DNA of 64,000 nt from contig JAOTOM010004781.1 of NCBI GenBank assembly GCA_034440615.1, forward strand, positions 323,501 through 387,500, written 5' to 3'. Below the pieces are notes generated by a model. That model was not told where the DNA came from. It saw only the letters and a program-made list of their open reading frames with translations, and did not search any database. The first letter of the stretch is position 1. Every line of letters starts with the position of its first letter. Source of the stretch: Ashinkailepas kermadecensis (taxonomy: Eukaryota > Arthropoda > Thecostraca > Neolepadidae). Both the position numbers and the translations under genes were made by a program. Shown piece by piece: positions 50,040-61,349 of the stretch.

Positions 50040-51030
50040 AATTTTCAATTTTCAAAGTGTAAAGAACCTAACCCAGCCAAACCTAACCTATCATAAGTTG
50101 CTGTTGAATACAAAATGATTGGTAAATTTGCAGTTTAAGGTGATTTTTTGTGAATTTTTCTTCAGAATACCATGTTCATGACGGTGACTAAGTTGATGGG
50201 ACCACTTATTTTCGGTGCAAATTAATTTTATTTTAATTTGAGATAAAAAAATTTGACAAATTTTCCAACTTAAAAAACCTAAACCAACTTACCCTAACCA
50301 AACCTAACCCATTTGTTTGCTTTATGGTGACAAATGTGTGTAAAAACTTTTCTTGGTTGGCCGGTTGGTTATTTGGGCTTACGGCCGCATTGACTGCGTT
50401 GGTCATACAGCGCCTATAAAACTTTTATTGTTCCCACCTTAAAGCACAATAATACTCAAAAGTTTCCCAACAAAATTTACAAACATGTTCACAAAAAAGA
50501 TAATTTTTCGTCAAAAGCAGCTTAGGTTAGGTTAGGCTGGGTTAGGTTTCTTTTTTAAGGTTGAGAATTTTCAGAAAATAAATTAATTGACATTTAAAAA
50601 AAAAAAAAAAATCTCAAAAGATTGGTTAGGCTAGGTTAGGTTAGGTTTTGTTGCATTTAAAAAACATTTATGTTTATACTATGTTACCGAACTCAAAGCC
50701 CTTTTTGGCATTATTTTCCTCACAACCTGAAAAGTAAACATTTGCACAGAAAATAAGTGGGTCCAATCATCTTAGTCACCTTCATAAACATGGTATTCTG
50801 CAGAAAAAGAACACTTTAAGCTGCAAAGTTACCACATAATTCGCAATTTTGGGGGGAAACTTTTTCGAAAATTTTTGAAAAGTTTTCCAACTTGAAAACC
50901 CTAAATTGACCTAACTTAACCAAACCTAATCCATTTGTTTGCTATATGGAGGAAAATGTGTGTAAAAACTTGTCTTGTTACCACCTTAAAGCACAATAAT
51001 ACCGGTTTGGCTAGGTTACGCTAGTTTAGT
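50040..51030. repeat. TTAGG-bearing subrepeats, right arm
   Basis: Partner of 44480-45590. GGTTAGGTTAGGCTGGGTTAGG near 50525 and GGTTAGGCTAGGTTAGG near 50625 are the clearest runs. Related phrases occur again inside the hAT-type element at 54850-55260. Confidence 0.8.
50350..50420 (-). mobile_element. Second SINE-like family, 3' fragment (right arm)
   Basis: Inverted partner of 45107-45172: GGTTGGTTATTTGGGCTTAC, then CGCATTGACTGCGTTGGTC. It is shared by both arms, so it predates their duplication. Confidence 0.65.
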
Positions 51031-51037
51031 TGTTTAA

Positions 51038-51958
51038 CACGCGCCCTGGAGGGCCTCTGAGAATTACGCGCAATGGAGGGGGAGGCGGATTCCGCCCCCC
51101 CCCCCCTAAGATCTCGGCTCCTAGTAAAGCTGGAGGAACGAAATTCGCAGGGTGGATGGGCACGGTAGTGAACTCTATTGTGTGCAATTTTCGTGACCTT
51201 AGGTCGATATCTTCAAGGTCAAATGAGGTCAGATTGGCAAAATTTTCCGGTTTTGCGTGGCTTGGCTTGTCATCATTATGGATCGCTGTGATTGTGTTTA
51301 AATGCTCAAAAATGGGCATCAATGATGTTTTGGACATTACTAATGATGCAATGCAGACGCTAGACCCAACATTTGACCTCAGGTCACCTATATAGCACCA
51401 CTTTATCAGGTTAGTTACCTGTTCCAGTTACCGGAACCGGCCGCCCGCCCCACTGCTCCGTCGGGCAGCTCGGAGCAATCGGCTTCGTGAAGAAGGGAGT
51501 GAAGTACATAAATAAAGTATGGAAACGCAATGACAAACAGTACAAATGACAACCAGTAGTGCATTTATGGCAACATTCCAGTTGATCAAGTTTGGTTCCA
51601 TTAACCTGTCATAAACTTGACCTGACTTGACCTTGGTGACCTAACATGACCTTGAAACTATACAGCATATCAATATGCATCAAACAAGTCGCTAGTGTTG
51701 CCTAGAATACTTCCCTTTTGTCAGTATACTGGAAGCGCATCAGCGCCGATTTTTGTGGTCTGGCGCTGACATTTTTTTACTTTAGCGGCCCCTAACTTGA
51801 AAAATGTCCCGCCGATTTCCATTTTTCTTGCTTTAAGCCACGCGCCGTTCATTTCTAAGCAGGTATACCGAAAATCGCGTATATCGACCGGTAAAATCTG
51901 CAGTTATTTGCGAAAACCGGAGGGGTGGGCGGATTTCGCCCCCCCTCCAGTGCGCGTG
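51038..51958. mobile_element. TTAA-flanked DNA transposon, copy 2
   Basis: Ends CACGCGCCCTGGAGGG and the complement of CACGCGCACTGGAGGG, with TTAA at 51034-51037 and 51959-51962. The body is the same as 10817-11931 without the SINE. The left palindrome arm has a single TTAA at 44471-44474 at the same place (TTTAACTAAACTAG on the plus strand), which is the empty site. Confidence 0.92.
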
Positions 51959-52739
51959 TTAATTTGGAAAAAAATGTCAAAAATTTTCACATATAAAATA
52001 AAATCGGAAATTTTCGTTCAAAAGCAGCTGACGTTAGGTTCGATTAGGTTGGGTTCGGTTGTTCAATTTAGGAAAATTTCAGAATATATATTGCTGAATT
52101 TTTGTTTCTAATTTTGTTATCCAAAGGGAGGTTAGTATATGCTAGATTAGGTTATGTTGGTTATGGTTATTAGGCTATGGTATGGATTCACTAATGAGTG
52201 AATCCATACCATTCCCACTGGAGTCTAAAAGCTACATCATAACCTTACTTCTATAATGCATATCACAAGAACCCATCTCGATTCTACTGCTCACTCAGGA
52301 CGCCATAGATGTCAATTAATGAAAGTGTTACTTCATTACCTGCATTGCTAATGTAAACAGAAAGAAGTCCTTTGAACCATATGCAAATGGAGCAGCACCT
52401 TCACAGTGCTGCTCCATCCACATCCAACTCCAACCCTGACCAAACTTCAGGAGCGGATCCGTCTCCAAAGCAGCCTGCGGAAGAAGGTATGTATTGCAGC
52501 AAAAGTACTATGATCTGAATTCCATGGTATCCTTGTTGCCTAATAGTCCATCCTTGCCTATCCATGTAGGAGATGTTTGACTTTCCTCAAACTGTCTGGA
52601 GAACTTGGGAGTTGAAATCACTTGTGAGTGATGAAGCAGATGAGTTATTCCTGTATGCTTATGCTGCATAATTGCATGGCACAGTGGCATGCCGAATGGG
52701 GAGGGGACATTGTGGGCAGTTTCCTCCCTGATAGGTTAT

Positions 52740-53800
52740 GGGGCCCCAGGAATCGCGTCGAGCTCCGGAAAAAAATTGCGCCAGTCTCCTTAAAAATCCA
52801 GTTTAGGCCCCCAATAATCGTACCGGGGACCGAAAAATCACATTGGGGGCTAAAAAGTCGCGCAGGGAATTCTGAAAATGACGCTGGGGCCTCAAAAGTT
52901 TCCGCCTGGGCCCCTGAAAATCACGCCGGGGGCTCAAAAGAGTCGTGCTGGGGTTCAAGAAAATCACTACGGAAGCCACAAACGGCCGGGCCCGGGGCCC
53001 CGGAAAGTCACGCTGAACCTAGGGGTACCAAGAAATCTCGTCCGGGGTCCCTGACAATCACGCTAGGGGCATGACATGTCGCACCGGGGCTCCAAAAGTC
53101 TCATTGTGATCACCCAGCAAATGAAGCCGGGGCAACGAAAAACAGTCCCGACATGGAAAATCACTCTGGGTCCAAATAACCGCTCCAAAAGCCCACAAGA
53201 CGTGTTGGGCCCCCAAAAGCGTGCCCTAGCCACTAAAGCTCGCGCTTGAGATCCGAACAAGTGACCACGGGACCCCCAAATATCGCATTCGGGACCCAAA
53301 ATTCCGTCGGCAGTCCCAAAATTTAATGTGGGTAATACACAGCGTACCGAGTTTTGCAAAAAGCGACAGGGCATTAAAATATGCGCTGCAGCTCGAAATA
53401 AACACACCGGGAGCGCTAAATAATAACATAACGGAGGCCCGCAAGGCACACCAGGGTCATGATACCTCACGGGGCCTCAAAAACAGGCTAGGCCCTCAAA
53501 AAGGGAATTGATCATAAACAAGGAACAAACAGACCGGGCACTAAATAAACACATCGGCGTCTTCGAAAACGCGCCGATACCTCAAGAATATTATCGGTGT
53601 ATACAACAGCAACAAAGCTGTAAAAAGAGCCCGATCTCAAGCATGTGCCGAGCCCCTAATACAAATTGGCTGGAGCCCTAAAACACATCCATAGAAGAAG
53701 AAAAACGCAACGGGTCACGGCTCGGTAGCCAATATGGGAGCTTATTTAACCAAAGAGATGAGGTGCATCAAAGGTCAGTGTGTCTCCGGATATCTTAATC
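52740..53800 (-). repeat. Keyword-repeat family, copy D (right arm)
   Basis: Inverted partner of 42620-43730. Phrases CATGACATGTCGCACCGG, CCGGGGCAACGAAAAACAGT and GTGATCACCCAGC match it in order. The 148-residue plus frame at 52628-53074 is a translation of the repeat. Confidence 0.85.
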
Positions 53801-54239
53801 AGGAGAAAATGTGGGAAGAAAAGAACTAATACATCGAATTGAATTGATCGATTTTTTTCCAGTGAGCCGCATTACCAAGCATTCCACATGTCAAATGTGG
53901 CACAAGACTATCACGTGACAGTAATTAGCAAAACGTGGGAGACCTAGCAGAAACCGGAGAAGCGCACGTAGAGTGGCGAGATGGGGGAGGAGATAGGGTT
54001 GAAATCCGGTGATTCAGAAATAATGGTGGTAGATTTGGCCCCCTCCACAGGACAGTTAATTTGGTCACTAATTATTATAGAACAAAAATATAAAGAACCA
54101 CCTTTGAATTTTTTTTTTTGGAAATCCGGGCACTTTTTTTAACGGTGGTAGGTGGCCATCTTCCATATCAGTTTGCCTCCTCTCGCAAATCCTAGGTACG
54201 CCACTGCCATGGCATGACATAATTTGACCTGTTGATAGC

Positions 54240-54384
54240 TATAATCCGCCGCAATGGACGGTGTACTCCGCGGCCCCGGTCCGCCACAGTGGACGGTGTG
54301 CTCCGCAGCCCCGGTCCGTTACAATGGACGGTGTACTCCACGGCCCTGATCCACCACAGTGGTCGGCTTGCTCGGCGACCCTGA
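54240..54384. repeat. 35-bp array, right arm, outer-left part
   Basis: Units of CCGCCACAGTGGACGGTGT and CTCCGCGGCCCCGGT. The array resumes at 58318 beyond the inserted element. Confidence 0.85.
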
Positions 54385-54392
54385 TCCACCAG

Positions 54393-57300
54393 CAGTGTTG
54401 GATTTTCACTTCTCGTTCTTGGATTCGGAGTGTATAAACCTTGAGTTCATGCAATTACGGAATGCATAATACCTGGCAACCATGGGGTGAATACAAATTA
54501 CTGAGACAAAGAAACAAAGTCTTGTTTTTCCATTCAAGAAGCATACATTACAGGTGTTTCATCCCACACAGCCTAAGTATGCCGCCTGATGCTGGATCAC
54601 ATAAAAACAGTATTCACTGAGAATACAAACTTCACACATAGCAGTCATCTGTGTTGTGGTGCTGGAAAAGTGTTAAATATACTGTCATTGGCAAGAAGTG
54701 ATGCATTTAATCGTGATTGATTTCCATGCGGGTTTGAATATATTTAAACTTCAGGTATGTAGGTATATTACTATGATGAAATATATTATTCAAGCTTAGG
54801 GTATCCACAAGACACGTCATACACAGTTTACCTCCATGAAGCAAACAGATTGGTTAGGCTTGGTTATGTTATGATAAGTTGGGCTCTACTCTTAAGTTGG
54901 ACAAGTTTTCATATCCAATGCTTTTTTCTATTTCAAGAATTTGTGTTTCAACAATGAACCGGGCAACGTTAGGTTATGTCAGGTTATGTTCTTTAATTTG
55001 CATTTTTTTAAAGAAAAATACTGGTTGAAATTTTTCCTTTTTCAAGATAATTGTTCTTTTTGCATTGAAGGTTAGGCTAGGTTAGGGTAGATTATGCCAC
55101 ATTTTTTCTTTTGCAAATTAATTTTTACACTATATTACCCAACTCCAAGCCCATTTATTGGTGTTGTTTTGCCTGCCAACTGGAAAGTATGTATTTACAG
55201 TGTAAGTGAGTGGTCACACCATGTAAACCACATTTTTAAACATGGCATTGGAAAAAGGAATTTAAATAACCCAATATTACCCCAAACTGCAAATTTACAA
55301 ATATAAACAAAGTAATGATGTACAAGAATTATGCCTTTCACATCAGGAACCACAAAACCTCAATATCCTTTATGAAAAATGATTGGTCCTGAACCCTGTG
55401 CTGATGAAGAATGCCCATGGCATGGTTGGATTTTAAAAAATAATGTATCAGGACTGAAAAAAAATGTTTCCAATAGGAAATTTGAATCCATTCATTCCAT
55501 GCACCACCATAGGCATTATGTTAAATTTGGAAATCATTATGTCGCATTGGCAACAACAAAAGTGTACAAATTTACACCTTTGATTAGCATGCTCCAACTG
55601 TTACCCATCGAAAGCCAGCATTAATAGCAATTAGCCATATTCGCCGCAATAGCATCGGCAGAAAAAAAAACAGAATTCCTACAAGGGGTATGCCAGATAA
55701 TAGGAGTCACAGAAGATAATAAAGCAGCACCTACCAGTTACTATTCCCACAGCACCTGCTCTTTTCCCCGAGGCGCACACCTGAGGAGAACGAAAACAGA
55801 AAAATAACAATGGCTTCCTCCCCGGCTTCGTACCTTGGCCGTTGCCTTGGCTGACTCGATAGGCCTTGGGCTGGCCGGTGTTCTATAGCCTTGGGCTGGC
55901 CCAAGGCCGGCTGGCCTTAACCTTCATCAGGGCTGGCAGCGACTTGTGTTACATTGTCACAAAAATAATGCAATCGAGACAAGCTGCTCTTTTACCTTTG
56001 TCAACAAATTTTCATCCCATTGGCTGAGTTCAAACCATTAAGCCAATCAGCAGCCTCCGTACAGTCAGCCGGAGTTGACGAAAGACCAGTAAGCGGCTGT
56101 TAACCACCCCTCATTTAGCAGTGTATAAGAACATGACGGCTAAATTTCCATTTTCCCGGAGTGGGAGAACTTAGTTGTCGGAGTGGCATCAACACTATTA
56201 TTGCCAACAGTTTGTGGTGTATTTAAACAATGTAAGTCATGAAATGGAAGGATACTGAAATTTCTGGTTATATGGTGGTCCATTTGACTGTAAAATGTAA
56301 CCAGATTTGAAGAACGTTTTGGTACCATTTAGGTCATTTTCTTGCGTAAAATCCATGGGATATCTTTTTTGTTTTATTGCTCTGGACTGGTCCAGGATGC
56401 AAAACGATCAGTTTTGTTCATGTCAAGTTATGTAGAACATCTCAATCTTCAAGGAAACAAAAAGGAATGCATTATTTATGGCCTTTCTTGGCCGTAGTTT
56501 AAAAAGCTCCGACCGGAGTGGGAGCTGGAGAGCCGCGAATCCATCGAATCCAAGAAGCGCCGTTCGGGTCTGGCCAGTCTGGGAATGGTGGTTTCACTTC
56601 ATTAGGCGAGCCGAGAATAGAAGTTTCTTTCACTTGGCGAGGAATTTTTCTTGTATGCACCGAGTTGCCCACTGGATGGAAAGAGACGAAAGAGGCTCGT
56701 TATAGGCATCGCCAACCTTGGTAGGAACGACCTACGTATCTATTATCAATATCTTCGCCATTGAAATTATTGGCTGGGATAAGCCTCGTGAGTTGTATGA
56801 TGGGATATAGTCCGATAATTCAGGGACCAGGTAGTGAGACTACTAGTTGATCTCGTGTAGTATCGGCCGACGTCGGAACTGAGACCCAATTGAGGTTTCT
56901 TGAAATTTAATTATTCTTGTTGGTGTAAACTTCAGTATCAAAGCAGAAATATAGCTACCTAGCTAGAATGATGTATGCACAACCAGCTTAATGTTGAGAA
57001 GTATGGGTAGCAATAGCAAAATTGTGATTCCTTATATTTTGCAGTGGTGCACATCTGTATCCCTCTGTTGGTGCCCATGCATGCAGTGGCACAACCTAGG
57101 ACAGGGTTGTTTTATATTCTGGGGGGGGGGGGGAGGAGAAGTGGACCCTCAATGTTTGCTTTGCTTCTCAAATGACTTCAACTTTTAACATGGGACTCTA
57201 TGGAGTGTGCCCCCAATCTATTTCACCCTGCCCATTGCCTTTCATGTATTTCCCCCTCCCCAATAATTTTAATAAATGAACATCCATGACCGGGAAATAG

Positions 57301-58309
57301 TATTTTCATAAGTGTGTTCTTAATGTGTTGGATTTGGATGGAAGAACCTTTCAGCTTGTTTTGTTTTGTTTTGGAAATAAAGCTTTCATTTTGGTAAGAC
57401 AATATATTTTCAGGAATAAGGGATTGGTCCCCTTCAGTGCACGGATACAGTAACTCACAAGCATTGTTGTGCTCTAACAAAATGTTTCAGGAAATTGTGA
57501 AGTGCACCCCACCTCATAACCCAATAAACTCCATTACTTGGCTTTTTTGTCCCTGCAGCTTCCTAAACATTCCAATGCCATGACAAATCATAATATATGT
57601 CCACAAATATTTTGGGGATGTGATTGCTTTTGTGTTTTGCAAGTTGTGTAGGGACTTCTCTAGTTCTCTAGTTCTGTCTCGCCTTGCAGTCTTCTGAACA
57701 CTACTGATTCCAGCATTTTCACAAGTGAATAATGTACACATGAAGGCATGGCTGTTTATTAATTCACATGTTTCAGACAATTGCATACCACCTGCACCAT
57801 TTCATGGAACAAATACATTGGTATTAATGTTGTATGCAGATTGTAGAGTGATCCTTAAGCATCTGCTGTCATCTGTTGCACATGCTAGCAAGCTGGCACT
57901 CGTCTAGTCTTGCTTGCATCTAATTTTCTGTTCCACTTCTGCATCCTCTTGGAATGTTGCTGCAGCTCTCATGGTCACCTGAAATAACAAATGTGCATTA
58001 TCCTCAATGATGTTGCCAAGTTGCTCTGGCAAGGACATAACATGGCTAGACAAGATGAAGAGCACCAAAACTAGAAGGGTTTTCATTATCAGCCGTTGAT
58101 TACCATATGTTATAGGCCCTTGGAGCATGCTGCATCCTCTGCTTCATCACAATCCAATAATACCATTGGATTATGACAGGTGGTTGAGATTGCTGTTTAA
58201 GCAAGGCTCTTCACGATATATCATGTAATGTAAGGAGTGGATTTTTTTTGGGAGTGTATAATTCTTTGGATGACAAAAGTTCCAAAAAAGGACCATATTT
58301 CCAACACTG
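54393..58309. mobile_element. hAT-type DNA element, 3.9 kb, inserted in the right arm
   Basis: It starts CAGTGTTGGA and ends TCCAACACTG, with TCCACCAG duplicated exactly at 54385-54392 and 58310-58317. The 8-bp duplication and CAGTG termini fit hAT, though P-type elements also make 8-bp duplications. The left arm has the uninterrupted site at about 41849-41856. I recognise no transposase. The interior holds TTAGG-bearing sequence related to the palindrome arms (54830-55300), a GGCCTTGGGCTGGCC repeat at about 55850-55925, a G run at 57121-57132 and several unassigned short frames. Confidence 0.9.
57904..58086 (-). CDS. Short unassigned frame with hydrophobic N-terminus
   Basis: The frame encodes about 60 residues starting MKTLLVLVLFILSSHVMS, which looks like a signal peptide, followed by an acidic, Gln-rich tail (LPEQLGNIIEDNAHLLFQ). 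An upstream ATG in the same frame at 58128 would add 14 residues. A strong acceptor-like TTTGTTATTTCAG lies inside it near 57979, so it may instead be a mixture of intron and last exon. It lies within the inserted hAT-type element. No family is recognised and it may be chance. Confidence 0.2.
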   Translation of the reverse strand: MKTLLVLVLFILSSHVMSLPEQLGNIIEDNAHLLFQVTMRAAATFQEDAEVEQKIRCKQD

Positions 58310-58317
58310 TCCACCAG

Positions 58318-58680
58318 AGTAGATGATGTACTCCGCGGTCCTGATCCGCCGCAGTGGATGCTATGGTTCGTGGCCCTAGTCCGTCATAGTAGGTGTGCCC
58401 CACGGCCCCAGTCCACCACAGTGCACGGTGTACTTCGCGACCCTGGTTTGCCACAGTTGATGATGTACTCCGCGGCCCTGGTCCGCCACAGTGGACGGTG
58501 TGCTCCGCGGCTCCGGTCCGTTACGGTGAACCATGTGCTCCGCGGCACCGGTCCCCCAGAGTGGATGGTGTGCTTCGCGGTTCTGGTCCGCCATAGTAGG
58601 TGTGCTCCACAGCCCGGGTCCGCCACAGTGGACGGTGTGCTCTGCGACCCTGGCCCGCCACAGTGGACGTCAGGGTCGAA
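58318..58680. repeat. 35-bp array, right arm, second part
   Basis: Continuation of 54240-54384 after the inserted element, and partner of 41490-41850. Alternating GTCCGCCACAGTGGACGGTG and TGCTCCGCGGC words. Confidence 0.88.
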
Positions 58681-60794
58681 AAAACGGGCTTTTCCTGGAT
58701 TTTGCCATCCATAGCATTATCCTCTTCACACAATTATCCTCCATGTTGTTTTCTCCATGTGTTTTCAATTTGGACGTCTGATGGTGTTGTTCGACAATTA
58801 ATTTCCCCGTGGTAAAGTGCTCAAGATTCACCTGAAGCTTCAAAGTGAGATTCCGATGCCAAGGTTTGAGGGAAAATATCATCTCCGTATTCCGTCACTG
58901 AGAAATTGTCCTCTCCTCATCCAGGATTGCAAAGTATAAATCCAACCCTGGTAGACGGTGCGTTCTCCACGGCCCTGGTCAGTCACAGTTAACGGTGTGG
59001 GATTAGTCACGGCTTTGCATCATCTTTCCGAGCAGTTTTGCGTGTATTAGTTGTCACTTTCTCCGCATTCTACCGTTCACCTTACCATTAATAGGTACCA
59101 ATGTCACCCATGCATTAATAATTCCCAATTCGTCACAGCCATTGAATCTGATTGAGACACAGCTGCTCTTGTTGTGCATTTCGATCGATGGATATTGATG
59201 CCATCAGAAAAGCAAATTTTGTCAGCAGCGAGACTGACTTACTTCCACTATGGTAATGATTACAGGTACTGACAGCAGCGCGGCCAGAAATGCTTTTGGG
59301 TGCGGCACCCTTCTGGCCTTATTCGTGTCCCTCGCACCTATATGAAGACTCCTTACGTCTGCCATGTGTTTCTAGTGTCCGACATTTTGCACCTCTTGAT
59401 ATTTGCTCTTTATCTTGATATGCCTTATATTTGCTTCATATAATAAGGTCCGGAAACACGAAGTCGGGTCATCTCGGATCATTGTTTGTTCACACAATGT
59501 CATGGTGTACTACTTCGGTGGCTCTAAAACCGAATTAAAATTTCAATTCACAAGGAACAGTAGCATTCGGCATAAGACGACATTGCGGCCGCAATGTCGC
59601 CAAGGCAGCGGACGCGCACAAAAATCCCAACTGCACACACAAGACGGCAGTGTAGAATATCCATAATACTTGACCTGACCTAACACCATTGACCTTGTCA
59701 CATATTTGAAAGCAGAATGTCTATATCATTCTTATATCATGTTCTGCACGAAAGGCTTTCCCCTTACTTGCGATAAGAAGAGATAGTTTGGCCTGACCTG
59801 CGTTTAGTAACCTTGACCTTGATTGAAATTTTGGGAAAGCAGTTATTTGATTTGATGAAAGAACAGTATGATCTGGATTTGGTGCTGCTATGCTGCAATT
59901 ATTGCGAATGGTGGCATTTTGGAGATTTTGGAATATTATCCTCTTTGGTCCATCCGAAGTCAATTTCAAGGGGAATTAGAAATCAAATTGGTGAATGTCA
60001 AGAAAGCAAATATAGTGGGGTCCAAGCGCCACCAAAGGTATATAAAAATCCGCGCTACCTTTCGGAAGGAAAGGATTACAAGTACTAACAGGGTTGCAGT
60101 GAAAATGCTCCTGTTGCGACACACCTGGTGCGGGGCCCATTCCAATTCCACCGATTGGAAAACTGTTTTGAATTCTGACATTATTCCTACTTTCCCAAGT
60201 TTTGTACTTTTTATTTCCGATTCTAGCAAAGAAACCATTCGAGCCCACAGATTAATTTCAAAACCGTCGGATAGCACTTCTGGGAATCTCCTGGGCTGAC
60301 CTTTTCGGACTCCTTGGCCGTGACCGGAAAGGCATGTACCCAGTGTGTCCTACTCTTGCTCTTGGCTGCGCCATTGGGTACGGGTGGGGTTTTTAGACTG
60401 TCGTGCAAAAAAAATAGTAGGACGATTGCGCTCATTGATGTCTGTGATCCGTTGTGCATTTTAATTTGCTTCGTGTCGTGTGTGGTGACTGACTAGACTT
60501 GGCGATCACGATGACTACATCAATGCACATGTTTGATCAGAGGACATTGTTTTCGATTTATATGCTTTTGTGGAAGCTGTGCCCCCTCCCCGACCCTGAA
60601 CTCGCCCCACCAAAGTTTTGGCTTCGCCCCTCCCTAATGTTAGGCACCAAGGAAATAGCTTCACCCATCGTCATCACAGTTCATGCCTGCTGTGCTCCGA
60701 TGCTCCATCAAGGCCGGTGTGTTTTAGCCTACATATGGGCGCAGAAATATTTTATTTAAGCCGGTGTGTGGAGTGAGGGGTGGGTGGCGTTGAC

Positions 60795-60821
60795 GACGAC
60801 GACGACGACGACGACGACATA
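60795..60821. repeat. (GAC)n run at the edge of arm homology
   Basis: Nine GAC units. The left-arm partner is a degraded GTCATCGTCATCGTC run near 39342-39365. Arm homology stops just outside it until the tip region. Confidence 0.85.
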
Positions 60822-60839
60822 CCGTTATAAACACATATA

Positions 60840-61342
60840 ATAAGTGGCCACGATAAACTAGCACAAAAACAACCATGCATGCCTAATTTAGGATGAATAT
60901 GTGGTTTTAGGGGCAAAACGACACTGTTACATTTTACTTCGTAAGATAAAATATCGAACTTCACTTCTGTACTTTTTCAAATCGCAACGTGACTGTCCCG
61001 AAAGTTAAACTAGGTCATGTGACTTTAGGTCACGATGTCACGATTTCAAGGAACCCGTAAGCGAAACTTCAGCAATAACAGAAGTGGATTGTTGTGAGTT
61101 AACCGATATATGTTTTTGCACAATTCGGATTGTTCTTCATTGTGTTAAGGACCTCAAAAGACACCATTGTTAGGTCGCATCTCAGAAATGCCAGAGGGTA
61201 TAGCTGCTTGACCATTGACCTGATCTTTCTTTTAAAAAATGGCACAGCTGGATTCAGTGCATCAGATAACCGCACACAATGATTTTAATCAAAATATAAA
61301 ATATTGGGTGTTATGCTCTTGCCGATTTGTTGTGGATGGGCC
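60840..61342 (-). repeat. Tip-proximal 500-bp repeat, right end of palindrome
   Basis: On the minus strand it starts GGCCCATCCACAACAAATCG. Over its full length it is the inverted partner of 62446-62937, and its outer 250 bp also match 38523-38790. Both inverted copies end near GTGGCCACGATAAAC / GTTTATCGTGGCC. Confidence 0.88.
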
Positions 61343-61349
61343 TGCTGTA

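Larger units (their letters stand above)
38523..61342. mobile_element. Giant palindromic (foldback-type) element, about 22.8 kb
   Basis: Two arms face each other around a centre at 47616-49021. Matching points include 38523-38790 with 61090-61342, 39410-39780 with 60405-60760, 40100-40400 with 59770-60090, 40640-41050 with 59060-59550, 41240-41560 with 58660-58960, 42000-43730 with 52740-54240, 43742-44280 with 52130-52699 and 46600-47615 with 49022-50010. By hand, 46670-46707 against 49916-49953 gives 36 of 38 matches, and 43742-43804 against 52637-52699 gives 58 of 63. Both tips read GGCCCA inward, and TGCT flanks both (38519-38522 and 61343-61346). The palindrome is directly visible. Calling it one transposon is inference. 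Confidence 0.75.
49022..61342 (-). repeat. Right arm of the giant inverted repeat
   Basis: It is the inverted partner of 38523-47615. It is longer because it carries the TTAA element (51038-51958) and the hAT-type element (54393-58309). Its outer end extends the tip homology to about 500 bp (60840-61342), which the left arm shares only over its outer 270 bp. Confidence 0.9.

Noticed and set aside
38523..61342. Palindrome as a pure assembly artefact
   Set aside because: The arms differ by many substitutions and by three separate insertions with proper target duplications, so they are distinct sequences. Long-read confirmation is still the decisive test.
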